Below, piece after piece: positions 24,169 through 31,221 of a stretch of DNA of 37,600 nt. Under the pieces are notes generated by a model. The model searched no databases and was not told the origin of the DNA. It was given only the letters and a program-made list of their open reading frames with translations. Position 1 is the stretch's first letter. Each line of letters begins with the position of its first letter. The position numbers and the translations under genes are program-made. Source of the DNA: JBQTII01 sp052387905 (lineage in GTDB: Bacteria > Actinomycetota > Actinomycetes > Sporichthyales > Sporichthyaceae); assembly GCA_052387905.1 (NCBI GenBank), contig JBQTIR010000052.1, forward strand, positions 1-37,600, in the 5' to 3' direction.

Positions 24169-24504
24169 TCAGAGCCGGAGCAACATACGCAGCACGCGCT
24201 CAATTCCGTGTACCGCCGACACGTCCGCGTGGCCGAGGCGATGCAGAAGTCGCCCGGTACTCATCGTCCGGACCTGCTCACCTTGGACGTAGCTGGTCTC
24301 GTCGAGCCCGGAGCTTCCTGGCTCGACCTCCACATGGGTGGGGTAGCCGCGCTTCGTCCGCGTGATGGGGCAGGCGATCATCAGGCCGTGCTGATTCGCG
24401 CGGTCGTCGGACACCACCAAGGCAGGTCGGGCGGCACCGGCCTCGTGGCCGATCGGATCGCCGAAATCCGCGAGCCAGATCTCACCGCGCCGCGGATCAG
24501 GCAT
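24169..24504 (-). CDS. mazF: MazF-family endoribonuclease toxin
   Basis: A 111-residue PemK/MazF toxin that cleaves mRNA at short sequences. The family motifs are clear: RRGEIWLADFGDPIGHEAGA, RPALVVSDDRANQHGLMIAC, PITRTKR and LDETSYVQGEQVRTM. The ATG at 24504 overlaps the antitoxin gene by 8 bp, the usual arrangement that couples toxin output to antitoxin translation. A longer frame to 24684 is the antitoxin gene's shadow and is rejected. Confidence 0.93.
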   Translation of the reverse strand: MPDPRRGEIWLADFGDPIGHEAGAARPALVVSDDRANQHGLMIACPITRTKRGYPTHVEVEPGSSGLDETSYVQGEQVRTMSTGRLLHRLGHADVSAVHGIERVLRMLLRL

Positions 24505-24739
24505 CGGTGAGACCGTCGCGCAGCGTGCGGTCCCACAGTGTGACCTCGACGGCGACCTCGGGATCGAGGCCGCGTTTGGCCTCCTTGTCGACCGCCTTGC
24601 GGTAGTCGTCGAAGAACAGCGCGCGCTCGTACTCGTCGAGCGCGGCGCCCACCACCTGATCGGCGGTCTGCGCCGTCGCGGCACCGAGCGCGTTGATGCG
24701 GTCGCGCGTCGGCTCCGAAACCTTCACTGTCGTCGCCAT
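24497..24739 (-). CDS. mazE: MazE-type ribbon-helix-helix antitoxin
   Basis: An 80-residue antitoxin that binds and inhibits MazF and represses its own promoter. The N-terminal half is a ribbon-helix-helix DNA-binding motif (TTVKVSEPTRDRINALGAAT, QTADQVVGAALDEYE); the acidic and aromatic C-terminus (FDDYRKAVDKEAKRG...LWDRTLRDGLTDA) is the toxin-neutralising part. A -10 box TATACT stands exactly six bases before the ATG and no Shine-Dalgarno is present, so the message appears leaderless. An inverted GTATACC pair over the promoter is the likely autoregulatory operator. Confidence 0.9.
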   Translation of the reverse strand: MATTVKVSEPTRDRINALGAATAQTADQVVGAALDEYERALFFDDYRKAVDKEAKRGLDPEVAVEVTLWDRTLRDGLTDA

Positions 24740-24745
24740 AAAGCG

Positions 24746-24776
24746 AGTATACCAATCGACTGTTAATCGGTATACC
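24746..24776 (-). promoter_or_regulatory. mazEF promoter and operator
   Basis: GTATACC (24747-24753) and GGTATAC (24769-24775) form an inverted repeat with a 15-bp centre. The -10 TATACT (24751-24746, minus strand) lies inside the proximal arm, and transcription would start on the A of the mazE ATG at 24739. This fits a site bound by the ribbon-helix-helix antitoxin for conditional repression. Confidence 0.6.
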
Positions 24777-25613
24777 TTAGCCGCGGTTCGCCCGCCAGTA
24801 CAGCCGCACCGCCAGCGGAGCCGTGATCGCGATGATCGCGACCATCCAGATGCAGGTGTAGGCCGTCGAGTGCTGGATCGGCCACGCCGCGTCCGGCGCC
24901 GGGATGCCGCCCGGGTTGTGGAAGTGCACCCGCAACGCCTCCGACAGCGTCGTGACCGGGTTCCACTCGGCGAAGGTCTTCAGGGCCCCGGGCAAGGTGT
25001 CCACCGGGACGAACGTGCTCGCTGCGAACGTGATCGGGAAGATCACCACGAACGAGACCCCCTGCACAGCCTCGATCGAACTCAAGGCGCTGCCGAGCAG
25101 CACCCCGACCCAGATCATCGCGAATGAGAACCCGACCATCAGCCCGTAGGCGATCAGGGTGTCGGTGAACCCGCCGCGGATTCGCCAGCCGACCACCGCC
25201 CCGGTCACCGACATGAACGCGATCGGGATGAAACAGCGCGCCAGCGAGGTGAGGGCATGTCCGACGAGCACCGCCGACGGTGCGATCGGCATCGAGTGGA
25301 AGCGCTCGATCGCGCCGTTGTTGCGGTCGTTGCACAGCGCCACTGCGACGCCGAAGCAGCCGAAGATAATGGTCTGGGCGAAGATCCCGCCCATCAGGAA
25401 TTCCTTGTAGTCCCCGCCGCCGGGCACCGCGATCGCGCCACCGAAGACGTAGGCGAACAGCAGCACGAACATCACCGGCTGGATGGTCGCGTCCGAGAGG
25501 GCCTCGGGCTGGCGGCGCAGGTGCACCAGGCCCCGGCGGGCGATCACCAACGAGTCACCGACCAGCGTGGACTTGCGACGCGGCCGCACCGGCGCCGCGG
25601 CCGTGGTGCTCAT
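24777..25613 (-). CDS. ABC-2 type (DrrB-like) transporter permease
   Basis: A 278-residue membrane protein of the ABC-2/DrrB family with six predicted helices (VMFVLLFAYVFGGAIAV, IFGCFGVAVALCNDR, FIPIAFMSVTGAVVG, IAYGLMVGFSFAMIWVGVLL, VSFVVIFPITFAASTFVPV and CIWMVAIIAITAPLAVRLYW). The signatures NDRNNGAIERFHSMPIAPS and ASTFVPVDTLPGALKTFAEW, then NPVTTLSEALR are typical of daunorubicin-resistance-type exporters. It pairs with the ATPase gene 76 bp upstream. The substrate is unknown; such exporters move lipids, drugs or secondary metabolites. Confidence 0.92.
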   Translation of the reverse strand: MSTTAAAPVRPRRKSTLVGDSLVIARRGLVHLRRQPEALSDATIQPVMFVLLFAYVFGGAIAVPGGGDYKEFLMGGIFAQTIIFGCFGVAVALCNDRNNGAIERFHSMPIAPSAVLVGHALTSLARCFIPIAFMSVTGAVVGWRIRGGFTDTLIAYGLMVGFSFAMIWVGVLLGSALSSIEAVQGVSFVVIFPITFAASTFVPVDTLPGALKTFAEWNPVTTLSEALRVHFHNPGGIPAPDAAWPIQHSTAYTCIWMVAIIAITAPLAVRLYWRANRG

Positions 25614-25671
25614 GGGGCAACCTCGCTAGCGCTCGGCCACCCCATGAGCGACAGTGCACTGTCCTTGTCGA

Positions 25672-25693
25672 CTCGCTCGCTGCGCTCGCTCAT
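25672..25693 (-). repeat. ATGAGCGAGCGCAGCGAGCGAG junction repeat
   Basis: On the minus strand the 20-base core GAGCGAGCGCAGCGAGCGAG begins at the stop codon of the ABC ATPase gene (ACA TGA GCG AGC...). A degenerate copy lies at the end of fliF (9878-9898) and a weaker one (15 of 19 bases) at the soeA-like start (20039-20057). Motifs of this type are scattered in GC-rich genomes at gene ends; the function is not clear to me. Confidence 0.45.
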
Positions 25694-26667
25694 GTGGGTT
25701 CCTTCACGAGGTCGGCGGGTTTGCCGGTCAACGCGAGGAACGCGTCATCGAGGGTGGGTTGACGCAGCCCGAGGTCCTCCACCGCGATCCCGCTCACCTG
25801 CAAGGAACTCGCCAGCGCTGCGACGGCCGCGACCCCGGAGTTCACCGGTGCGCTCACTGTGCGGGTCTCGCGCGCCACCAGCGCGGCCGTGCCGGTGATG
25901 CGCTCCATCAACTCGGCCACGGCGGGAAGGTCCTCGACCGAGACGGTGACGACGTGCAGTTGGTCGCCGCCGACCTGGCGCTTGAGGGTGCGCGAATCCC
26001 CGCGCGCGATCACCTTGCCGTGGTCGACCATCACGATCTCGTCCGCGAGGCGGTCCGCCTCCTCCAGGTACTGCGTGGTCAGCAGGATCGTCGCTCCGCC
26101 GGCCACCAGGACATCGAGGACTTCCCACAGTTCGTTGCGGGCCCGCGGGTCCAGCCCGGTCGTGGGTTCGTCCAGGAAGAGCACGGCCGGCTCTCCGACG
26201 AGGGTGGCGGCCAGGTCCAGGCGGCGCCGCATGCCGCCGGAGTACTTGTCCGCGCGCTGCTTGGCAGCGTCGGTCAACGAGAACTGCTCGAGCAGTTGGG
26301 TTGCCCGGGTCTTGGCCGCGCGGCGGCCCAGGTGGCGCAACTCGCCGATCATCACCAGGTTCTCGAAACCGGTGAGCTTGCCGTCGACCGTCGCGTCCTG
26401 CGCGGCCAACCCCAGACATTCCCGGACCCCGATCGGGTCGATCGCCGCGTCGATCCCGGCGACCCGGACGGTGCCCGAATCTGCCCTGGTCAGCGTGGTC
26501 AGAATGCGTACGGCCGTGGTCTTGCCCGCGCCGTTGGGTCCGAGCAAACCGCACACCTGGCCGCGGGGCACCTCCAGGTCGACGCCGTCCAGGGCGAGCT
26601 TGTCGCCATAGCGTTTGACCAACGCTCGGGCCTCGATCGCCAGCTCGGCGGGGGGAGGTGAAGTCAT
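25690..26667 (-). CDS. DrrA-like ABC transporter ATP-binding protein
   Basis: The 325-residue ATPase powers the adjacent ABC-2 permease. It contains Walker A GPNGAGKTT, Q-loop AAQDATVDGKLTG, signature YSGGMRRRLDLAATLVG, Walker B VLFLDEPTTGLDP and the H-loop equivalent TILLTTQYLEEADRLAD (Gln replaces His, as in many DrrA proteins). The C-terminal domain (LGLRQPTLDDAFLALTGKPA) is the DrrA-type regulatory tail. I start at ATG 26667 (MTSPPPAELAIEARALVKRY); the ATG-like extension to 26697 has no support. It follows sulP by 55 bp on the same strand, so read-through from the sulP promoter is possible. Confidence 0.93.
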   Translation of the reverse strand: MTSPPPAELAIEARALVKRYGDKLALDGVDLEVPRGQVCGLLGPNGAGKTTAVRILTTLTRADSGTVRVAGIDAAIDPIGVRECLGLAAQDATVDGKLTGFENLVMIGELRHLGRRAAKTRATQLLEQFSLTDAAKQRADKYSGGMRRRLDLAATLVGEPAVLFLDEPTTGLDPRARNELWEVLDVLVAGGATILLTTQYLEEADRLADEIVMVDHGKVIARGDSRTLKRQVGGDQLHVVTVSVEDLPAVAELMERITGTAALVARETRTVSAPVNSGVAAVAALASSLQVSGIAVEDLGLRQPTLDDAFLALTGKPADLVKEPT

Positions 26668-26722
26668 GGGCGCGACACTTGCACAACCCCCTGACAATCG
26701 TTGCCCGGGTTTGCGGGCCGGC

Positions 26723-28240
26723 TCAGGACAGCGCGTCGCCGCAGTCCAGGATTCGCTGGGTCAATGCCTGGGACTGCTTCGGGATGCCGACGAGCTCGGC
26801 CTCGATCCCGCTCTCGCGGGCCGTGCGCAGGACGGTGGACAGGGCCAGCGCCCCGGTGGTGTCGATCCGGCCCAGGCCCCGCAGATCCAGCTCCAGCCGG
26901 CGGGCGCTGGGGTGGGCGACGAGAGCCTCGTTGATCGCGGTGCCGATCCGTTGCGCGGTGCCGAACCACAGCACCCCGCGGGGGGTCAGCACGAGCAGGT
27001 CGTCGGTGGCCACCACATCGATGTCGAGCTGCAGGGCCCGCCAGAGGAACACCGCCAGCGACGCCCCGATCCCGATCATCACCGCGAGATCCAGGCGCGG
27101 CGCGAGGGCGAGCGTGGCGATGAAGGTTATCCAGGCGATCATGGCCTGCGGCACTGACAGCCGCCAGAGCGCGATCAGCGGCCGAAAGCGCATCAGGCCG
27201 GCGACGGAGGAGATGACGATCGCGCCGAGCACCGCAAAAGGCAGTGGCTCGACGATCTGAGCGAACGGCAGGAACACCAGCACGAGCAGGCCGCTGACCG
27301 CACCGGCGAACCGGGTGCGGGCGCCGGACTTGCGGTTGATCGCGCTGCGGGAGAACGAGCCGCCGCAGGGCATCCCACCCGAGCAGGCGGCGACGACGTT
27401 AGCCACACCCTGGCTGACGAACTCGCGGTCCGCGCTCCAGGTGATGCGGTCCTCGGCAGCGAACTTGCGGCTGATCGACGCGGCCTCGCTGAAGCCGATC
27501 AACGCGATCACGAAGCCGGCCAGCAGCAGATCGGGGAGCTGACTCCACGGCAGATCGTCGAAGGTGAACGGCGGGAACCCGGCATCGAGGTTGTCGATGG
27601 TGGGCCCGAGATCACTGCCGGCCGCTGACACGATGGTCGCCACCACCGCACAGATCAGGATGCCGGGGAAGAGTTGGTGCAGACGCCGGCCCGCTCCGAT
27701 CACGACCAAGGTGAGGACGGTGACGACGATCGCGGCCACCGTCCACGCGTCGGGATGGGTGAGCACCCAGGCGGCCTTGGTCAGGTCGCTGTCGTAGTCG
27801 GGGACCCCGGTGGCCCCGACGGCCTTGGCCAGCTGCGAGGACGCGATCAGAATCGCCGCGGCCGGGACGAAGCCGAGCAGCATGGGCTGCGACATCAGGT
27901 AGGCGACCCAGCCGGCGCGCAGCAGACCGAGCGCGATCCGAACCACGCCGACGATCAGCGCGAGCAGGAAACCCAGCGTCATGTACTCGCCGCTGCCGGG
28001 CGTGGCCATCGTGGACAACGCCCCGAAGGTCAGCAGCCCGGTCACCGCGACCGGGCCGGTGGCGAGGTAGGGGGAGGAGGCGAGGAATGCTGCGGCGATC
28101 GGCGGTAGCGCCGCGGCGTAGAGCCCGGCGGCGGGCGGCATTCCGGCCAGGTCGGCGTAGGCCAGGGACTGCGGGATGACGACAACGGCGACGCTGGCTC
28201 CGGCGATCAGGTCGCCGGTCGCGTGCACGGGCATCCGCAT
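26723..28240 (-). CDS. SulP-family sulfate (anion) transporter with STAS domain
   Basis: A 505-residue SulP/SLC26 protein. The N-terminal signature (GDLIAGASVAVVVIPQSLAY, then ADLAGMPPAAGLYAA) and about 12 membrane helices are followed by a C-terminal STAS domain (about 410-500, LDLRGLGRIDTTGALALSTV). Members carry sulfate, bicarbonate or other anions. The start is ATG 28240: its -10 TACAAT lies exactly six bases upstream inside the palindrome TTGTACGTACAA, so the message is leaderless and the operator covers the promoter. The open frame continuing to 28678 only mirrors the divergent gntR gene. Because the same operator controls the sulfur island at 17.1 kb, sulfate export or uptake is the most likely role. 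Confidence 0.9.
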   Translation of the reverse strand: MRMPVHATGDLIAGASVAVVVIPQSLAYADLAGMPPAAGLYAAALPPIAAAFLASSPYLATGPVAVTGLLTFGALSTMATPGSGEYMTLGFLLALIVGVVRIALGLLRAGWVAYLMSQPMLLGFVPAAAILIASSQLAKAVGATGVPDYDSDLTKAAWVLTHPDAWTVAAIVVTVLTLVVIGAGRRLHQLFPGILICAVVATIVSAAGSDLGPTIDNLDAGFPPFTFDDLPWSQLPDLLLAGFVIALIGFSEAASISRKFAAEDRITWSADREFVSQGVANVVAACSGGMPCGGSFSRSAINRKSGARTRFAGAVSGLLVLVFLPFAQIVEPLPFAVLGAIVISSVAGLMRFRPLIALWRLSVPQAMIAWITFIATLALAPRLDLAVMIGIGASLAVFLWRALQLDIDVVATDDLLVLTPRGVLWFGTAQRIGTAINEALVAHPSARRLELDLRGLGRIDTTGALALSTVLRTARESGIEAELVGIPKQSQALTQRILDCGDALS

Positions 28241-28246
28241 GCGGTT

Positions 28247-28260
28247 ATTGTACGTACAAA
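28247..28260. promoter_or_regulatory. GntR operator over the leaderless sulP promoter
   Basis: TTGTACGTACAA (28248-28259) is the same perfect 12-bp palindrome found at 17093-17104. On the minus strand its end supplies the -10 TACAAT (28252-28247) for sulP, whose ATG begins exactly at the predicted +1 (28240). It lies 44 bp upstream of the divergent gntR start, close to where an autoregulatory site is expected. Confidence 0.75.
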
Positions 28261-28289
28261 TGATTCCGCGTGGGAATGGTGTGACCGAA

Positions 28290-28303
28290 TAGACTCGGGC
28301 ACC
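28290..28303 (+). promoter_or_regulatory. -10 element of the gntR gene
   Basis: TAGACT (28290-28295) lies eight bases before GTG 28304, which would put transcription start at about 28302, a 2-nt leader. No Shine-Dalgarno precedes the GTG. No clear -35 was found. Confidence 0.4.
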
Positions 28304-29080
28304 GTGCAGGATCTCGCCGCCCATGCTCCCCGCGACCTCAACCGGTCCGCGGGCACGCCGCTGTGGGCCCAACTCGAAGCAGATCTCGAACGGCGCATGC
28401 AGCTGGGCGCCTTCGACGATTCCTTCCCCGGCGAGCACGATCTCGCCGAGCAGTATCAGGTCAGCCGCCACACCGTCCGTGAGGCGTTGCGCCGGATGCG
28501 CGCCGCCGGTGTCGTGGACTCCACCCGCGGGCGCGGCAGCTCGGTGCGCCACACCGCGATCGAACAGCCCCTCGGCGCGTTGTACTCGCTGTTCCGTTCG
28601 GTCGAGGGGGCAGGAGCCAATCAGCGCAGCAAGGTCCGGGCGCTGCAAGTGCGCGTCGACCCCGAGGTCGCCGTCCACCTGGCGCTTCCCGCCGACACCG
28701 AGTTCGTCTACATCGAGCGGCTACGCCTGGCCGATTCCGAACCACTCGCGTTGGATCGCTCCTGGCTGCCGCGGGAGATCGCCGGCCCACTGCTGGACGG
28801 AGCGTTCGAGCACACCAGTCTCTACGGCGAGCTCGCCCGACTCACCGGCGTGCGCCTGACCGGTGGCCGCGAGGTCATCCGCGCGCTGGTTCCCGACGCC
28901 GCGGTGCGCCGGACCCTCGGCATCAAGGCCGACACTGCGGTGCTCTCCGTCGAACGCATCGGGTGCCTGGAAGGCCGGCCCGTGGAGTTCCGGCACAGCC
29001 TGATCCGCGGCGACCGCTTCTCCCTGACCGCGCAGTGGCCCGGCACCGCGAGTTACCAGGACGACCCCGGCCTCACCTGA
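28304..29080 (+). CDS. GntR-family (HutC/UTRA) transcriptional regulator
   Basis: The 258-residue protein has an N-terminal GntR winged helix (about 18-82, PLWAQLEADLERRMQLGAFD, FPGEHDLAEQYQVSRHTVRE, ALRRMRAAGVVDSTRGRGS) and a C-terminal UTRA ligand-binding domain (about 95-245, FVYIERLRLADSEPLALDRS, VLSVERIGCLEGRPVEFRHS, LIRGDRFSLTAQW). UTRA regulators normally repress until a small metabolite binds. GTG 28304 is chosen from the promoter position and family length; the frame open to 28223 runs through the operator. It is divergent from sulP. I infer that it binds TTGTACGTACAA here and in front of the persulfide dioxygenase operon, with a sulfur compound or derivative as possible ligand. Confidence 0.9.
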   Translation: MQDLAAHAPRDLNRSAGTPLWAQLEADLERRMQLGAFDDSFPGEHDLAEQYQVSRHTVREALRRMRAAGVVDSTRGRGSSVRHTAIEQPLGALYSLFRSVEGAGANQRSKVRALQVRVDPEVAVHLALPADTEFVYIERLRLADSEPLALDRSWLPREIAGPLLDGAFEHTSLYGELARLTGVRLTGGREVIRALVPDAAVRRTLGIKADTAVLSVERIGCLEGRPVEFRHSLIRGDRFSLTAQWPGTASYQDDPGLT

Positions 29081-29168
29081 TCTGGCTCGACGCGCGCCGA
29101 AGCGGAGCGTCGGTGTAGGGCAGCGATCAACGTCGAGGCTGGTGTGACACGCCATTCGGCGGCGGGCA

Positions 29169-29845
29169 TCATGCCGCTTCGGCGTTGCGGCGAACCTCGT
29201 GGACGGCGGCGAGGAGAAGGCCGACGTCACCGGCGTCGAACAGGGCTTCGGGGCCGTGCGGGGTGACGTCGGTGAACGGGGATTCGTAGAAGCGGGCGAC
29301 GTCGTCGGCAGTGCCCAGGCCGGCGGAGAGCAGCACGCTCTTGAGATCGTCGAGGTCGGCGACACCGATAGGTTGGTTGCCGTAAAGCTTGCCGACGGCC
29401 GCCTCGTTCAGGTGTTCGCGCAGGAAGTAGCGAGTCTTGCGGCGGAACTTCTCGAAGGAGTCCACGATGCCGGAGAGGTCGATCTCGGTGGCCTCGCCGA
29501 TCGTGTCCTCGAAGTCGGTGTAGAGGATCTTCTGCTTCTCCTTCTGGATGAAGGGAATCAGCGACCGTAGCCGCTGGCGGAGGTCCTCCAGCATCGGCAG
29601 CGTGACATCGACCCACCACTCGTCGTTCTGGATGTCGGCGATGAACAGCGCCTGCGCCGCGACCGCGGGGACGCCAAGGTAGTCGGGATGTCGTCGAGTG
29701 CGTCGACGACCTTGGCGAGGGTCTGCAGGTCGTCCAGGCGCTTGATGAACAGCAAGTAGCCGGTCAACATGGGTGCTCCTGGGATCGGACGCCCGCCGGA
29801 CCAGAACGCATCCCAGATCCGGTCGATCTTCGAGCGCAGCTCAAT
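29169..29845 (-). pseudogene. Type I restriction-modification remnant: HsdM start joined to HsdR end
   Basis: Two ends of a type I system lie side by side. Reading leftward from 29842, ELRSKIDRIWDAFWSGG and then YLLFIKRLDDLQTL match the very N-terminus of HsdM methylase, but no start codon remains upstream in frame. At about 29705 the sequence becomes the C-terminus of a type I restriction subunit: AKVVDALDDIP, then YLGVPAVAAQALFIADIQND, EWWVDVTLPMLEDLRQ, ILYTDFEDTIGEATEIDLSG, FRRKTRYFLREHLNEAAVGK. One C appears to be missing in the CCC near 29684, shifting the frame between these two parts. All of hsdS and most of hsdM and hsdR are absent. This is best read as an internal deletion of an hsdMSR operon. 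No activity is expected. The 88 bp to gntR hold nothing recognisable. Confidence 0.7.
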
Positions 29846-29848
29846 GCA

Positions 29849-31038
29849 TCAGGCGGGCGGGGTCGCGTCGAGGTTCATGTGGCGACGCATGAAGCGATCG
29901 AACTGCGGGACCGTGAACTTCGCGTAGCCGTAGCGGGGGGTGTAGAGCAGGCCCTTGTTGATCAGGCGGGCACGCAGCGGCCCGAGCCGCTCCGAGGTCT
30001 TGGCCAGGACAACCGCGACATCGGAGGCCTTCTGTTCTTCTGGGCCGAGCTCGGCCATCGCGCGGAGGTAGCGCAGCTCCTCGGCCGTGCAGCGTTGGAC
30101 GCGGCTGCGGAAGAAGCTCTCATCGAGCTCGGCCTGCACGAGTTCCTCCGCCCGGACAGCGTCCTCCTCGGTGATCACTGGCCCATCCGCCAGGTTCCAC
30201 ACGGCGCGACCGAACTCCTGGATGAAGTAGGGGTAGCCCTCGGTGTAGGCCACGATCCGTTCGACTGCTGTGCGTTCGAACTGGACGCCCTCTGCGCGCG
30301 CGGGCTCCTCCAGCGCCTCGGCCGCGGCGTCGGGTGGTAATTCGCCGAGCAGGGGGAATTTGAACAGCCTCTCGGCGTAGGACTTGGCGGCCCCCGCCAG
30401 ACCGGGCAGCTGAGGAAGTCCCGCACCTGCGAAGGTCAGCGGCAGTTGCCGTTGCACCGTGCGGTGCACCGCGCCGATGAGTGCCTCCAATTCGCCAGGA
30501 TCGAGGAATTGCACCTCGTCGAGCAGGACGACCACGCCGCTGCCCCGGTCCGCCGCCGCATCGCCGATCGCCTCGAATACATCGGCCAGGTCGTCGTTGA
30601 GATTGCCAGAGTCGCCGCTTCCTACATTGGGCTCGCCCTCGAGCCCGGCCGACAGTGATCCGTCCGGGGCGACCTTGAGCGAGAACGACTTCACTGTGGC
30701 CGCGGCCGCCTTCGCCCGGTGCCCCCATCGTTCGCGCGGTGAGACCTGCAGGAGCGCCCGACGAGCGAGATTCGCCATCTGGGGCGCGAACGGGGTGCTC
30801 TTCGAGACCTCCGCCGCCACCGAGGTCCACCCCTGGTCCTGGGCCACCTTCTGGAACTGGCCTAGGAGCACTGTCTTGCCGACCCCCGCAACCCAGTCAC
30901 GATCACGGACTGCTCGGTGTACCCGCGGGCGAGGCGGTGCAACAGAATCTCGAAGTCCTCGACCTCGGCTCGGCGGCCGGCGAGGTATCGCGGCGGCGCG
31001 CCAGCATTGGGGGTGTAGGGATTCCGGGACCGGTCCAC
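29849..31038 (-). pseudogene. AAA-family ATPase, frameshifted at the Walker A motif
   Basis: From GTG 31038 the frame reads DRSRNPYTPNAGAPPRYLAG, RRAEVEDFEILLHRLARGYT, EQSVIVTGLRG and then stops at TAG. The continuation is in another frame: VGKTVLLGQFQKVAQDQGW, Walker B GVVVLLDEVQFLD, and a winged-helix-like end (YGYAKFTVPQFDRFMRRHMN). Adding one base to the run of five C at 30883-30887 would restore VTGLRGVGKT and a 396-residue ATPase. It is therefore either a one-base deletion that kills the gene or a homopolymer sequencing error. The family (AAA_16/Orc1-like ATP-binding protein, common in Actinobacteria) has no settled function. It is followed at once by the restriction remnant and preceded by a perfect 37-bp palindrome. 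Confidence 0.72.
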
Positions 31039-31056
31039 GCGCTGACTTTTTCAGGA

Positions 31057-31093
31057 TATGCACGGTTTATCGAGTACCGATAAACCGTGCATA
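31057..31093. promoter_or_regulatory. Perfect 37-bp palindrome upstream of the AAA ATPase
   Basis: TATGCACGGTTTATCG (31057-31072) and CGATAAACCGTGCATA (31078-31093) are perfect inverted 16-bp arms around AGTAC. The arms are AT-richer than the surrounding DNA. It ends 18 bp before the ATPase GTG and contains or borders a -10-like TATCCT on the minus strand, so an operator is likely; a hairpin in RNA is also possible. No regulator gene lies directly beside it. Confidence 0.6.
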
Positions 31094-31221
31094 GGTTGTC
31101 AACGGCCAATCCGGTCCGCCGGCGCGTGGGCCAGGGATCCACGTTGGGGCTGGTGTGGCACGGCGGGCCGGGGTCGACGCACCTCCCGTCACAACCTGGA
31201 TCTGTGGCCTATGCCCCGGCG

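Noticed and set aside
28241..28678. N-terminal extension of the SulP frame
   Set aside because: The extra 146 residues are antisense to gntR, cross the operator and lack SulP resemblance; the leaderless -10 fixes the start at 28240.
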